From contig NZ_JAEMVC010000004.1 of the NCBI RefSeq assembly GCF_029215985.1, positions 48,223 to 112,222 on the forward strand: DNA of 64,000 nt, written 5' to 3'. This stretch comes from Sulfurimonas sp. SAG-AH-194-C21. Lineage in GTDB: Bacteria; Campylobacterota; Campylobacteria; Campylobacterales; Sulfurimonadaceae. The position numbers were made by a program, and so were the translations under genes. The notes beneath the pieces were generated by a model. It saw only the letters and a list, made by a program, of their open reading frames with translations. It searched no databases and had not been told where the DNA came from. Shown here piece by piece: positions 46,001 to 57,678 of the stretch. Every line of letters starts with the position of its first letter. Position 1 is the stretch's first letter.

Positions 46001-46981
46001 ATGAAAATCGCTAATTCAAACATCGCCTTAGCATCTTCGTATAAACAAGAAAAACAAACGATAGAAAAAGAATCTCTTATACAATGGTTCAGGGCAGAAG
46101 ATGCACCTAACCAGATAGTAAGAGGCTCAAATACTTTTCTTTCAAACAATCTAAAATCCTTAAATATATCAGATAAAGAGTTGATAGATGAACCACAACT
46201 CGACCCAAAATTAATGCAAATAGTTAGAGCATTAGAAGCATTGATGGGTAAAAAAATCAAGATAGTCATGCCCTATAGTCAAGACTCTCGGGAGCCTAAT
46301 GGACAAAGTGAACTTCAAGGTTGGGGCATAGACTACAGTTATTCAAAAACAGAAACTTCACGCCAAGAGTTGAACTTTTCTGCAAAGGGTAGTATTGCAT
46401 TAGAAAATGGAAAAACTATAGACTTTAAACTTATGCTGAGTATGAAAAGTGAGAGTATAAAAAGTGAGTCTATTACTTTTAAAGGAGGTGATGCACTCAT
46501 AGACCCTTTAGTTATAAACTTTGGTAATGAACAGGTCTCTTTTAGTGATATAAAACAAAATCTTGACCTTGACTTGGATGGTAATGTAGATGAGTTTAAT
46601 TTTATCAACAGTTCAAGCGGTTTTTTAGCCTTAGATAAAAATGAAGATGGACAAATAAATGATGGGAGTGAACTCTTTGGTCCAAATTCTGGAAATGGTT
46701 TTAGAGATTTAAAAGAGTATGATAATGATAAAAATGGCTGGATAGATGAAAATGATAGTGTCTTTGATAAACTCTTGATATGGACAAAAGATAGTGAGGG
46801 AAAAGACACTTTTTATAGTTTAAAAGACAAGGGCATTGGTGCACTGTATCTAGAGAGTGTTACAACTAAGTTTGATTTTGAAAAAGGAGAAGAGTTGTTT
46901 GGAAAAATGGCTGAGAGTTCTGTATTTTTAAGAGAAAATGGCTCGGTTGGGGTGATAAATGAGTTAGATATTAAAATCTAA
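46001..46981 (+). CDS. EF-hand-like calcium-binding protein
   Basis: 326 residues. In the second half are several Ca-binding loops of the D-x-[DN]-x-[DN]-G type: DLDLDGNVDEF, DKNEDGQINDGSELFG and DNDKNGWIDENDSVFD. The stretch ending SELFG with FRDLKEYD is common in repeat-in-toxin-like surface proteins. There is no N-terminal signal peptide; secretion, if any, would need a type I-type route or another. Function unknown. AAGGA precedes the ATG. Its 3' end overlaps the convergent RDD gene by 4 bases. Confidence 0.8.
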   Translation: MKIANSNIALASSYKQEKQTIEKESLIQWFRAEDAPNQIVRGSNTFLSNNLKSLNISDKELIDEPQLDPKLMQIVRALEALMGKKIKIVMPYSQDSREPNGQSELQGWGIDYSYSKTETSRQELNFSAKGSIALENGKTIDFKLMLSMKSESIKSESITFKGGDALIDPLVINFGNEQVSFSDIKQNLDLDLDGNVDEFNFINSSSGFLALDKNEDGQINDGSELFGPNSGNGFRDLKEYDNDKNGWIDENDSVFDKLLIWTKDSEGKDTFYSLKDKGIGALYLESVTTKFDFEKGEELFGKMAESSVFLRENGSVGVINELDIKI

Positions 46982-47463
46982 TCATCTTCATAAATTACAA
47001 CTGTTCCCGCTAAGAGATCATGTAAGCCGCGTTTATCATCTCTTATAGCAACCATAATGAAACCGATAAGAAATGAAAAAGTAGAAGCGATATAACCAAA
47101 AGATCGAGTTATTGCTTGTCTATTATCGATATCTTGAAAATTTTTAGCATCAACAATTTTAATATGTACAAACTTTTTTCCAGGTGTAGCCCCTTTAAAT
47201 CTTTTCCAAAACAGCATTGTAATAAGTAAAACAGAGACTTCAAAAAGTAGTTCCCATTTGAAGGAGGTTTGCGGTAGAGTATCTAGTGCATGAGTATTCG
47301 CACTCATAGCCATCATCACATTATGTTTATATTGTGAAAAGTCAAACCAGTTACCATCACTTAAAAGGTAGATAACAATTCCAACCGGTAGTGCTAAAAA
47401 AACCGTATCAAGAAGTGAGGCTACAAAACGAATAGTAAAACCTGCATATCTAATAGTGCCCAT
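46978..47463 (-). CDS. RDD-family membrane protein
   Basis: 161 residues. Four hydrophobic segments; the N-terminal AGFTIRFVASLLDTVFLAL carries the R..D..D pattern of RDD proteins, and ATPGKKFVHIKIVDAKN is the family's typical loop. Role unknown; some relatives are ion antiporters. Its ATG overlaps the stop of the upstream EAL gene (TAATG), so they are coupled. Confidence 0.87.
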   Translation of the reverse strand: MGTIRYAGFTIRFVASLLDTVFLALPVGIVIYLLSDGNWFDFSQYKHNVMMAMSANTHALDTLPQTSFKWELLFEVSVLLITMLFWKRFKGATPGKKFVHIKIVDAKNFQDIDNRQAITRSFGYIASTFSFLIGFIMVAIRDDKRGLHDLLAGTVVIYEDD

Positions 47464-49601
47464 TACTCAAGTAGTCCATACTCATGAGGTGGTTTTGGCT
47501 CACCATAATAGTAACCCTGAATATAATCAATCCCAAGCTCATGAACTATATCATTAAGCTCTTTTGAACTTACAAATTCTGCAATGGTTTTTATATTCGC
47601 ACTTTTAGCATAGCTTAGCATACCTTTTAACATATGTTGTATATTTTCATCATAGGTCAGCTTTTGTATGATGGAGCCATCAATTTTTATATAGTCAATT
47701 TTTAGCTGTAATATATGTGCAAAGTTAGAGTATCCAGATCCAAAATCATCAATAGAAACTTGACAACCGTAACTCTTTACCATAGTAATAAATTCTTTTA
47801 AAAGATCATAATCTGCTATATCCTCTGATTCTAATATTTCAAATGTCATACCTTTACCACCATATTTTTCAAGACGATTACGTATATACTCTACCATACT
47901 TGTAGAAGTGATATTTTCATATGTAAGATTCATTGAAATATCAATACTGTTTTTTTCAAATATATTAAAAACTTTTTGCATCATCTGGCGTGAAAAGTAT
48001 TCAAATGATTTATCTTCTTTTGCTGAATCTAAAAAATAATATGGAGAAATAACTTCGCCATCATCTGTTTCTATTCGAGCAAGAGCCTCATATTTTAATA
48101 TTTTAGCTGTTTTAGTATCTACTATAGGTTGTAAATATGGAGTGATATTTCCCTCATTAAGAGCACGTTTGTATATCATGAGCCTCTTAAGTGTTTCTTC
48201 TTCTAATTGCAAGGAAGATTGATTGTTTTTATACACTTTATATTGTATCTTAGAAAGAATTGCTTCTTGAAGTACTAAATCTGCATGGTTAAATAGGTTA
48301 GATAGTCCATATGCGATACCGGCAGTAAAATCTGCACTTATATCTTCATTTAACGTATTGACATGGTATGTATTGTCCATTAGAATTGAGTGTTGTATCA
48401 GTAGTAAATATTTCTCAAAAAGAAGAGGATTTGGGATAAGAATAGCAAACTCTTTGAGGTTGAGAGAGTAAAGGGAAACTTCTGCATCTCGAATTATATT
48501 TTGAAGTTGTTGTGTCTTATTTGAAATCATACTCACTGTAAAATCAAAACCATAGAGGTTTTTCAACATATTGACCTGTCTAATATGTAAGATAATAAGC
48601 ATTGCTTCTTCATCTAAAAGATTGATATCATGGACTAGTGTATTCCTATTTGGTAGTTTTGTTACATGGTCCATGTTTTTTAAATTAGTGATTTCATCAT
48701 CATGCATATCAAGTACAACACTGTTTCTACCATTTTTTTTAGCTTTTGAAAGATTTGAGTCTGCTAAATTATAAATATCATTACAGTATAAATTTTTATC
48801 TTGAGTATGGATGTTTACCGCTCCAATAGAGAGTGTGAAAAAGTCAGAGACTTGACTCTTTTCATTAATAATCTTGAGTGATTCTACACAGTTTAATAAT
48901 TTTTTACTTAAATTTTCTATATAGCTATCATCGTAATCAATTAGAATGATAGCGAATTCTAATTCAGTAACTTTGAAAATTTCATAGATTTTATTTTCTA
49001 AACATATCTTGAGACCATCCGCAATCTGTAAAATTGCTTTATCTGCTAAGAGTCGGCCATGTGTATCTTTATAGTCTTCATAATAGTCTACACTTAGTAA
49101 AAGTAGGGCAAAATACTCTTTTTTCCAATTTGTACGGTTTAGCTCTCTTTTAAAAAATGTATCAAAATATCTTCGATTACTTAAAAGTGTTAAGGGATCC
49201 TTGATAGATAATTCTTCAAGCTTTTTTTTACTTGTAATGTCTTCATTCACAGCGGTATAACCAATCTTTATATCTTGATCATCATAAAGAGGCTCTATAA
49301 ATGCTTTAACCCAATACTCTTCACCCGTGACTTTGTTGTTTTTAAATTCTCCAGTCCATATTTCATTTTTGTGAAGTGTTTTCCAAAGGTCTTGTATAAC
49401 AGATTTATCTAAATCTTGATTGCGAAATATACTATGGTTTTGTCCAATAATTTCTTCTCTTTTATACCCTGTTAATTCTAAGTATGCAGTAGAAATATCG
49501 ATAATCTTTCCAGCGAGATCAGAAGTAGTTATATATACATATTTGTCAATAATTTTATCTTTTTGAGATAAAAGAAACTTTTTATTGTTAATTATATTCA
49601 A
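47463..49601 (-). CDS. PAS - two degenerate GGDEF - EAL protein
   Basis: 712 residues, no membrane segment. A PAS domain (about 20-130; GYKREEIIGQNHSIF...YWVKAF) is followed by a first GGDEF fold (about 138-300; active site reads TELEF instead of GGDEF) and a second GGDEF-like fold (about 310-465; NLKEF). The EAL domain (about 470-705) keeps KYEALARIE, SIDDFGSGYSN, IKIDGSII and the late AEFV, so cyclic-di-GMP hydrolysis is likely and synthesis unlikely. The start is TTG at 49601 with GGGGG upstream. PAS may sense redox or a ligand. Confidence 0.9.
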   Translation of the reverse strand: MNIINNKKFLLSQKDKIIDKYVYITTSDLAGKIIDISTAYLELTGYKREEIIGQNHSIFRNQDLDKSVIQDLWKTLHKNEIWTGEFKNNKVTGEEYWVKAFIEPLYDDQDIKIGYTAVNEDITSKKKLEELSIKDPLTLLSNRRYFDTFFKRELNRTNWKKEYFALLLLSVDYYEDYKDTHGRLLADKAILQIADGLKICLENKIYEIFKVTELEFAIILIDYDDSYIENLSKKLLNCVESLKIINEKSQVSDFFTLSIGAVNIHTQDKNLYCNDIYNLADSNLSKAKKNGRNSVVLDMHDDEITNLKNMDHVTKLPNRNTLVHDINLLDEEAMLIILHIRQVNMLKNLYGFDFTVSMISNKTQQLQNIIRDAEVSLYSLNLKEFAILIPNPLLFEKYLLLIQHSILMDNTYHVNTLNEDISADFTAGIAYGLSNLFNHADLVLQEAILSKIQYKVYKNNQSSLQLEEETLKRLMIYKRALNEGNITPYLQPIVDTKTAKILKYEALARIETDDGEVISPYYFLDSAKEDKSFEYFSRQMMQKVFNIFEKNSIDISMNLTYENITSTSMVEYIRNRLEKYGGKGMTFEILESEDIADYDLLKEFITMVKSYGCQVSIDDFGSGYSNFAHILQLKIDYIKIDGSIIQKLTYDENIQHMLKGMLSYAKSANIKTIAEFVSSKELNDIVHELGIDYIQGYYYGEPKPPHEYGLLE

Positions 49602-49728
49602 ATAAAAACCCCCAAATTAGTAATCTATATTATTATACATAATAAAAAATTATAAAATACTAAGAGGAGAAAGATTTTTGATATTTTGGAAGTATAGAGA
49701 AACTGGAGAAGCCTCTCTATATTAAATA

Positions 49729-51183
<1,455 letters not shown>

Positions 51184-51196
51184 TTAAAATTTTTGG

Positions 51197-51202
51197 ATTA
51201 TA
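51197..51202 (-). promoter_or_regulatory. -10 box for guaB
   Basis: Exact TATAAT on the minus strand, 22 bases upstream of the guaB ATG. A T6 run lies about 17 bases further upstream. It implies a leader of about 16 bases. Confidence 0.55.
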
Positions 51203-51245
51203 TCTATATTGTGCTAAAAAAGAGGTAAAAGTATTTCTTTAATGG

Positions 51246-53228
51246 CTATAACCAATCCTTAAGAGGTTTAGGTTTTCCAAGAAAATAACCCTGCCCATAA
51301 GTGATACCTATCTCTCTTAATGCATCAACATCTTCTTGTGTTTCAACATACTCTGCGACTGTCTCTTGGTTATTAAGCTCTGCTATCTCGTGAATATATT
51401 TTATAACAGCTCTATCCGTAAGGTCATTATGCATATCCTTTACAAAACTGCCGTCTATTTTTACAACATCAAAAGGCATAGATTTAAGATACTCAAATGA
51501 TGCCATACCTGTTCCAAAGTCATCAAGTGCAAGACCAATTCCAACATTTTTAAGCCATACTATAAACTCATTTGCTTTGGCAAAATTTCCAACAGCCGAG
51601 GTCTCTGTAACTTCTAACTCTAGTTTATGCCATGGAAAGTTAAAGTGCATAACTGCTTCTTTTACTTTTGCTTGAAAGTCAGGGTTTGTTAGAGAAGAAC
51701 CTGCAAGGTTTATATGTGCTGAGTGTAGTTTTTCTATATGCTTAGGATTTTGTGTAACAGTCTCTAGGTACGTCCATAAAACCCAAATATCTATCTCGTG
51801 CATCTGTTGATAACGCTGTGCTGTAGGTAAAAAATTATCTGGAGGAATAAAGTTATTGTCCTTATCCCACATTCTAATAAGTATCTCATATGAGTACATA
51901 TCTGTTTCATACTGCAGTGGTACTATGTCTTGTGCAAAAAGTTCAAAACGAGAAGGTCCTGAGAGTAGAGCTTCCTTAATAAACGCAGCAGTTTTAAGTT
52001 CTATGTTAAAGCGTTCAGTAATATCATCCTCTGGATCATATACATAAGACTTATTTCTTCCTTGTGCTTTAGCACTGTAAAGGGCTGAGTTAAGAGCTTT
52101 TATCAACTCTTTAAATGTATACTCAAAGGATTTAAAGTGAACAAAACCGATACTTGCGGAAACACTGTACGATTCATTATCAGAAGTAAAACGAAAATCA
52201 CGTAGTTTTTCAAGACTTTTATCTAAAACATCTAAACCGTCTTTTTCACTAGAATTTTTTAGTAGAACCATAAATGCATCACCATCAACTCTTGAAAAAA
52301 TAGAATTTTTAGGAAGTATTTTTGCATAGTCACTTGCAATCATTTTTAGTAGTTCATCTCCTGCTTGGTAACCAGCTGAGTCATTTATAAGTTTAAACTG
52401 ATCAAGATTGAGAGATAAAAGATTATATGTGAAGCCTGACTCATCTTTTAGTACTGCTTTAATCTGTTCTTCTATAAAGAAACGGTTTTTTATACTTGTA
52501 AGTTGGTCATGCTCTGCTTGAAAGTGTAACTCTTTTGATGAGTCTGCGACCTGTTGCATAAGGTTGTTATATCCACTAAAGAGCTCTTCTATCTCATTTT
52601 TAGCATTTGTTTGTACTAGTGTTATTTTTTCATGTGTTGGATCACTTTTTTTCATAGCATTTAAGAGTTGTGTAAAAGGTTTTGTATAGTTCGCTCCAAG
52701 AAAAAAACTGACGATTAAACCTAAAAGAAGAGCAAAAGGAAAGATACTGATAATGCTCCAAGCTATCTCTTCTTGTGTCTTTTTATGTTCAGCGAGGTCT
52801 ATATCTACGAGTGTATAACCATACACATAACCATCCATACTGAGATCTTTTTTAATATAAAGACTATTTTTTGTAAAGAGTGAAATTTTTTGTAGTACTT
52901 CTTCTTTATGTTTTTTGATATTTGCTATGGAACCATACCTGTAGAGAGTATTATTTAAATCATCTACAAGAACTATACCAACAACACTATGAAATGCCCC
53001 CAACCGATAGCTGATGTCAGAAAAAGCATCTGTAGTAGGATTTAATATGACTTTTAAAAAGTCATTATTAAGAGACTTCGTAACTGATTCAACTTGTGCA
53101 ACTGCACTCTCTTTACTTTGAGAAGATTGTATATTTAAAACACTAAAGAGGGTTGTAAGCTCGACGAGAGTGACAACTAAGGTCATTATTAAAATTAGCT
53201 GCCATTTTATACCAAGTCTATTCCACAT
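51246..53228 (-). CDS. Membrane-bound degenerate GGDEF - EAL protein
   Basis: 660 residues. Two membrane helices (about 9-30 and 168-192) flank a periplasmic sensor of about 135 residues; a HAMP-like linker follows. The GGDEF domain (about 240-395) has an altered site, RVDGDAF. The EAL domain (about 415-655) has YEILIRM in place of EAL, LALDDFGTGMAS, VVKIDGSFV and VAEYVE. The GGDEF is probably not a cyclase; the EIL variant occurs in active phosphodiesterases. Senses an unknown periplasmic signal. Follows the rhodanese gene by 10 bases on the same strand. Confidence 0.88.
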   Translation of the reverse strand: MWNRLGIKWQLILIMTLVVTLVELTTLFSVLNIQSSQSKESAVAQVESVTKSLNNDFLKVILNPTTDAFSDISYRLGAFHSVVGIVLVDDLNNTLYRYGSIANIKKHKEEVLQKISLFTKNSLYIKKDLSMDGYVYGYTLVDIDLAEHKKTQEEIAWSIISIFPFALLLGLIVSFFLGANYTKPFTQLLNAMKKSDPTHEKITLVQTNAKNEIEELFSGYNNLMQQVADSSKELHFQAEHDQLTSIKNRFFIEEQIKAVLKDESGFTYNLLSLNLDQFKLINDSAGYQAGDELLKMIASDYAKILPKNSIFSRVDGDAFMVLLKNSSEKDGLDVLDKSLEKLRDFRFTSDNESYSVSASIGFVHFKSFEYTFKELIKALNSALYSAKAQGRNKSYVYDPEDDITERFNIELKTAAFIKEALLSGPSRFELFAQDIVPLQYETDMYSYEILIRMWDKDNNFIPPDNFLPTAQRYQQMHEIDIWVLWTYLETVTQNPKHIEKLHSAHINLAGSSLTNPDFQAKVKEAVMHFNFPWHKLELEVTETSAVGNFAKANEFIVWLKNVGIGLALDDFGTGMASFEYLKSMPFDVVKIDGSFVKDMHNDLTDRAVIKYIHEIAELNNQETVAEYVETQEDVDALREIGITYGQGYFLGKPKPLKDWL

Positions 53229-53238
53229 TTATGTTCCT

Positions 53239-54099
53239 TTATTTAGCGTTTTGGAGGTTAATTACCGGAAGTTTGAAGTCATTTCCCCACTCTCTCCATG
53301 AAGCATCATAGTTAGATACATTATAACCGAGTTCACGCAAAGCAAAGTAGTTTGTAGCTGAGATTTTACCTATGGCACAGTATATAATGATTTTTTTATT
53401 TTTATCTAAACCTTTATAAAGGTCTTTAAGATCTGTAAGGTCTTTGAGCACTGCACCTTTGTTGTTCGTATCAATGTTGTGGCTTGCTGGAATATTTATA
53501 GCTTTAGGAATATGTCCATAACGTTTAGCAGAAGAAACTTCGCCTTCATAGGCCTTATCTGGACGAGCATCAATGATAATTTGATTTGGATTTCTTGTTG
53601 CTATTTGTGTTGCAAATTTTGTAGCAAGTCTATTGTTATCAATAATAGTAATATAATCACTTTTACTCACAGTGGGTGTCTGTGTCGAAGTCTCAAACTT
53701 TTTGTCTGACCACTGTTTGTATCCTGCGTTTAAAAGTTTTACATCCTTAAACCCATAGACCTCTAATGCCCAAAAAAGACGAGCTGCATCAAAGAATGAT
53801 CCATCGTCGTATATAACTAACTTATCATTTGCATTTAAACCTAAGTTTTGTACAACTTTTTGCATTGTAAATGGATCTGTGAGTTTACCATTAACTTGCA
53901 TGTTGGCATATGTAAGGCCTATTGGAAAGTTTAGAGCACCTATTATATGTCCTTTACTATAAACATCAGCAGCTCTAGTATCTATAAGTTTATAGTTTGT
54001 TCTTTCTTGGTTAAAGCTAGATGCTTCGATACGAAGAGAAGATGCTTGAAGACTGAGGGATGTAAAGAGTAGCACGAAGATGAGAAATAGTGTTTTCAT
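53239..54099 (-). CDS. Periplasmic two-domain sulfurtransferase (rhodanese)
   Basis: 286 residues. Signal peptide (about 1-19, ending LSLQAS), then two rhodanese folds: the N-terminal one (about 35-135) lacks an active Cys and the C-terminal one has the active Cys in IIYCAIGKISAT. Resembles thiosulfate/3-mercaptopyruvate sulfurtransferases. Periplasmic location fits sulfur metabolism in Sulfurimonas-like bacteria, but the donor is unknown. Confidence 0.9.
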   Translation of the reverse strand: MKTLFLIFVLLFTSLSLQASSLRIEASSFNQERTNYKLIDTRAADVYSKGHIIGALNFPIGLTYANMQVNGKLTDPFTMQKVVQNLGLNANDKLVIYDDGSFFDAARLFWALEVYGFKDVKLLNAGYKQWSDKKFETSTQTPTVSKSDYITIIDNNRLATKFATQIATRNPNQIIIDARPDKAYEGEVSSAKRYGHIPKAINIPASHNIDTNNKGAVLKDLTDLKDLYKGLDKNKKIIIYCAIGKISATNYFALRELGYNVSNYDASWREWGNDFKLPVINLQNAK

Positions 54100-54163
54100 T
54101 ATGAAATCCTTTATTGCAATTATTCTACATTAAAAAAGATAATATCAACCTATAATAAACAAA

Positions 54164-54580
54164 CTATAAATACATTATTTGTGAGAGGAAAATAATAATG
54201 GCTACGAGACTAAAAGGAAAAAGATGTGCCTTGAAAATCCAAGGTTGAATTCCGAATAATTTTTGATTGATCCCACGAAAACCTAACCATAAACCTAAAA
54301 AGGCTTTAATACTTAAAACTATTTGGAAATAACTCATACCATTATCACTAATCTCACCAAAAACTTGTGAAAAAAGATATAAGCCACTAGCTACTGCAAC
54401 CATAAGAGAGTAGGGTACCACTTTTCGAACATGTATCATGATAGCTTCACGAGCCACTTTATGCTCTTCTTCACTTAAAGTTTGTTTCATTTTTGAGAGA
54501 AAAAGAATATCCACAAAAAGAAATCCTCCGTAAATAAATACAGAGTAGATGTGGATGGTGTGGATGAGTGTATAAAGCAT
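54164..54580 (-). CDS. Four-helix membrane protein, unknown function
   Basis: 138 residues with about four hydrophobic segments. His residues in the first helix region (HTIHIYSVFIYGGF) recall small haem-binding or CopD-like membrane proteins, but no family signature is certain. The start overlaps the gatA stop (TAATG), so it is co-translated with gatA; that link is probably not functional. Confidence 0.75.
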   Translation of the reverse strand: MLYTLIHTIHIYSVFIYGGFLFVDILFLSKMKQTLSEEEHKVAREAIMIHVRKVVPYSLMVAVASGLYLFSQVFGEISDNGMSYFQIVLSIKAFLGLWLGFRGINQKLFGIQPWIFKAHLFPFSLVAIIIFLSQIMYL

Positions 54581-55923
54581 TATTTTTGGTAAGATACTTC
54601 GCGTTCAAGTGAGAGTGAACCATCAAAAAGAGTCTGCTCATCATAAGCTTTTGCAATGAGTTGTAAACCAACAGGCATTCCATCTGCATTTTTCATGATA
54701 GGAAGTGAGAGTGCTGGTAATCCAGCGAGGTTTACACTAATAGTGTAAATGTCACTAAGGTACATATCCATAGGCGTTGCAAGTTCACCAAATTTTGGTG
54801 CAACACTTGGAGCAACAGGCGATAAAATCAAATCAACATCTTCAAATATCTTTGCATAATTATCTTTAATGATATGACGTGCTTTTTGTGCTTTTACATA
54901 ATAAGCCTCGTAGTATCCACTAGAGAGTACAAAATTTCCAAGCATAATACGGCGTTTTACTTCATCTCCAAAACCATTACTACGAGTGTTAATAAAAGTC
55001 TCTTCTAGATTTTTACCATCAACACGGTTACCATAACGGATACCATCATAACGAGCAAGATTTGTAGTAGCTTCAGCAGTCGCTGTAATATAATACGCAG
55101 AGATGTCAAACTTAGAGTCTTTCATCTCATGTTCTACTATAGTATGACCTTGAGCTTTTAGTGCTTCTAAAGCTTTAGCATAAGCATCTTTTACATCTTG
55201 GTTTGCACTCTCTAAGTACTTTGGAAGAGAGGCAATACGAAGTTTTCTCTCTGCATTTAATGAGGGAGTCACTTTGTCGTCTTTACCTGCGTTTGTAGAG
55301 TCTTTTTCGCATGAACCAGAGATGATGTCATACAAAATTGCAGCATCTTCAACATTTTGTGTGAGTGGACCAATCTGATCAAGACTAGAAGCATAAGCCC
55401 CTAAACCATAACGCGAAACGCGACCATAAGTAGGTTTCATTCCAACTATTCCACAATAAGCTGCCGGTTGACGAATACTTCCACCCGTATCACTACCAAG
55501 TGCAGCGATAGCAAGACCCGCACCAACAGCAGCAGCAGATCCACCTGAACTTCCCCCTGGCACATATTGAGGATTTATAGGATTCAGTGTTTTACCATAA
55601 AAGCTAGACTCAGTAGTACTTCCCATAGCAAATTCATCCATATTCACACGACCAAATGGAGATAATCCTGCATCTGTAAGTTTGTTGATAACAGTTGCAT
55701 TGTAGGGAGAGATATAACCTTGAAGGATATTTGAAGCAGAAGTAACAGACCAGTCTTTAACTTGAATGTTGTCTTTAATAGCGATAGGCACACCCTCACC
55801 TACATTTTTTACATCAATGTAAGCGTTAAGTGCAGGGTTGGCTTCAATTTTCGCTTTTAAATCATCTTTAAATTTCTTAAGTTCGTCTTTACTCAGCGTA
55901 AGTGCTTTTTTTAATGTAATCAC
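54580..55923 (-). CDS. gatA: Glutamyl-tRNA(Gln) amidotransferase subunit A
   Basis: 447 residues. The amidase signature with the Ser-cisSer-Lys triad is present: AIKDNIQ (Lys), [13 protein letters not shown] (Ser) and [16 protein letters not shown] (cis-Ser and nucleophile Ser). Works with GatB and GatC, which are not in the window, to transamidate misacylated Glu-tRNA(Gln) and Asp-tRNA(Asn). GTG start at 55923 with AGGA 7 bases upstream. Confidence 0.96.
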   Translation of the reverse strand: MITLKKALTLSKDELKKFKDDLKAKIEANPALNAYIDVKNVGEGVPIAIKDNIQVKDWSVTSASNILQGYISPYNATVINKLTDAGLSPFGRVNMDEFAMGSTTESSFYGKTLNPINPQYVPGGSSGGSAAAVGAGLAIAALGSDTGGSIRQPAAYCGIVGMKPTYGRVSRYGLGAYASSLDQIGPLTQNVEDAAILYDIISGSCEKDSTNAGKDDKVTPSLNAERKLRIASLPKYLESANQDVKDAYAKALEALKAQGHTIVEHEMKDSKFDISAYYITATAEATTNLARYDGIRYGNRVDGKNLEETFINTRSNGFGDEVKRRIMLGNFVLSSGYYEAYYVKAQKARHIIKDNYAKIFEDVDLILSPVAPSVAPKFGELATPMDMYLSDIYTISVNLAGLPALSLPIMKNADGMPVGLQLIAKAYDEQTLFDGSLSLEREVSYQK

Positions 55924-55984
55924 TAAAATTCCTATTTTTTATATTAATAATAGCGATTATATCAAAATGTAGATATAAGGAGTA

Positions 55985-56950
55985 TTAACGGGGTATTGCT
56001 TTTAATAAAAGGTCTTTATCTGTTGCTTTGATAAAACCATAACTCGCATAAATATTCTGTGCATCATTACTTGTTAAATAAGCAAGGTATCTAGAAGCAT
56101 TATATGCATGTTTACCTGTCTTTAATATACCTATAGCATATCCAACTTTATCACCCATATTGTAAGCATCAGATATTTCTACACCTTCAAGTTTACGACC
56201 CTCTTTTTTTGCATGCTCAACTTCTGTTGCCCATACTATTCCAACATCAGCTTTTCCATTCTCTATAAGGTATGGTGTTTCTCTATGGTGTCTTTGTGTG
56301 AAAAATGTTTCACCTTTAATTGCCCAACATCCTTTACACTTTTTATTCGCTGTAACTGCTTCATAAATACCTAGTTTGTCAAGCATTGTTGAACCATAAA
56401 ATTTAAATATTCCCTCTGTTAAAGGATTTGGAAGTGATTTAACTAAAGATTTATTTGCTAAATCTTGAGGACCTTTGATATTTTTAGGATTTCCCTGTGC
56501 AACCATTAGCTCTAACTTATTGTGAGTATAAATCATATAATCATCCATAATGTTTTTCTTCTTAAGTTTTTTAAGGTGTCCAAGATTAACACTGGCAAAG
56601 AGGTCTGGATTCTGTGCAGTTTTAATACCATTAATTGAACCCTGTTTTAAGATTTGTCCTTTTAAAATTTGTCCAGGTGGAATAGTTTCTAGATATATTT
56701 TTTGTATATCTGGATTTTTACTTTGAAAGTCATGGATTAACTCTTCCATTGCCATAAACTGGTTACCAGCAACATAAATAGTTAAATCCGAATTGTACGA
56801 ATCACTAATGTTTCCGTACTCAACATTTTGGTTAATGTGAAAAGTTCTGTAGTCGTGGTTTTGCCCAGCTTCATCTTTTGCAGATAGGTTTACAGATAAA
56901 CAAGAGAGTGTAAGTAATGCTGTCGAAGCAATCTTTGTGTATAATTTCAT
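55985..56950 (-). CDS. Periplasmic solute-binding protein, ModA-like
   Basis: 321 residues. Signal peptide (about 1-24, ending NLSAKD), then a type II periplasmic binding fold starting LTIYVAGNQFMAMEELIHDF, with DVGIVWATEVEHAKKEG and VGYAIGILKTGKHAYNASRYLAYL near the end, like molybdate/anion-binding proteins. It carries a C-K-G-C pair before a HH motif (TQRHHRE), unusual for the family. No permease or ATPase gene is nearby, so the transporter, if any, is elsewhere. Confidence 0.82.
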   Translation of the reverse strand: MKLYTKIASTALLTLSCLSVNLSAKDEAGQNHDYRTFHINQNVEYGNISDSYNSDLTIYVAGNQFMAMEELIHDFQSKNPDIQKIYLETIPPGQILKGQILKQGSINGIKTAQNPDLFASVNLGHLKKLKKKNIMDDYMIYTHNKLELMVAQGNPKNIKGPQDLANKSLVKSLPNPLTEGIFKFYGSTMLDKLGIYEAVTANKKCKGCWAIKGETFFTQRHHRETPYLIENGKADVGIVWATEVEHAKKEGRKLEGVEISDAYNMGDKVGYAIGILKTGKHAYNASRYLAYLTSNDAQNIYASYGFIKATDKDLLLKAIPR

Positions 56951-57016
56951 GTTATAAATCCTTTATGATTTTGATATGAAAAATTATACTCTTGGAGCGT
57001 AAAGAAAGTGTGAAGT

Positions 57017-57673
57017 TTATGTAGGAGTATTTACGAAGTATCTCATGTTTATACTACCAAGCCTATCACCCCATGCGATGTAGGTGATTTTGCGTCCTGC
57101 TTCGACAAAGATATGATTATCTCCAAAGTAGTGTTCAAGGATATCGACAATTTTTTCAGTTTTTGGAAGTGTAACTATCCAGACAAACCCGATAGATTTA
57201 AGTGAAGGTATCTCTTTAGAGCTTCGCATGATGTCTCGTAACTTAGTTTCTATAATAGTGCTTGTATCTTCAGTTGTAAACTTTGAAGTCTCAACAAAGG
57301 CTTCAAGATTATACGTCTCATCCCTTACTTTTTTCCAACGGTCATGTTGGAACTTTTCTACAAAGTTATACTCTGGAGTCGTTTGTTCTTTAAGACAAAC
57401 GCAGTAAGCTGTTTTAATTGCCTCTGGCACATTTTCTCTTAGGTACTTTATCTCATCTTTTGTATAGTTGTTTTTGGAAAATCCTTCTTCGTTAAAGAAG
57501 CTGATTTTTTGTAGTTTTTCTAAGCTTTGTGTATCTGTGATACGGTTTATCTCATTTACAACAGCGGTAGGATAGTTCCCTATCCAAGTCCATTTAGAGT
57601 TTTTTTGAAGAAATTCTACTGTTTTTCTACTGTTTTGAATTCCATTATGTATATCAGATATTATTTTTTTCAT
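57017..57673 (-). CDS. Hypothetical protein, unknown function
   Basis: 218 residues, soluble, no signal peptide. It begins five bases downstream of the purE stop on the same strand and is probably co-transcribed. Trp- and Lys-rich with a beta-rich C-terminal half (FVWIVTLPKTEKIVDILEHYFGDNH, ITYIAWGDRLGSINMRYF). I do not recognise the family. Confidence 0.65.
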   Translation of the reverse strand: MKKIISDIHNGIQNSRKTVEFLQKNSKWTWIGNYPTAVVNEINRITDTQSLEKLQKISFFNEEGFSKNNYTKDEIKYLRENVPEAIKTAYCVCLKEQTTPEYNFVEKFQHDRWKKVRDETYNLEAFVETSKFTTEDTSTIIETKLRDIMRSSKEIPSLKSIGFVWIVTLPKTEKIVDILEHYFGDNHIFVEAGRKITYIAWGDRLGSINMRYFVNTPT

Positions 57674-57678
57674 GAGAG

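Noticed and set aside
49694-49720. ATAGAGA...TCTCTAT inverted repeat after guaB as a terminator
   Set aside because: Only a 7-bp AT-rich stem with a 13-base loop and no T tract; too weak to call.
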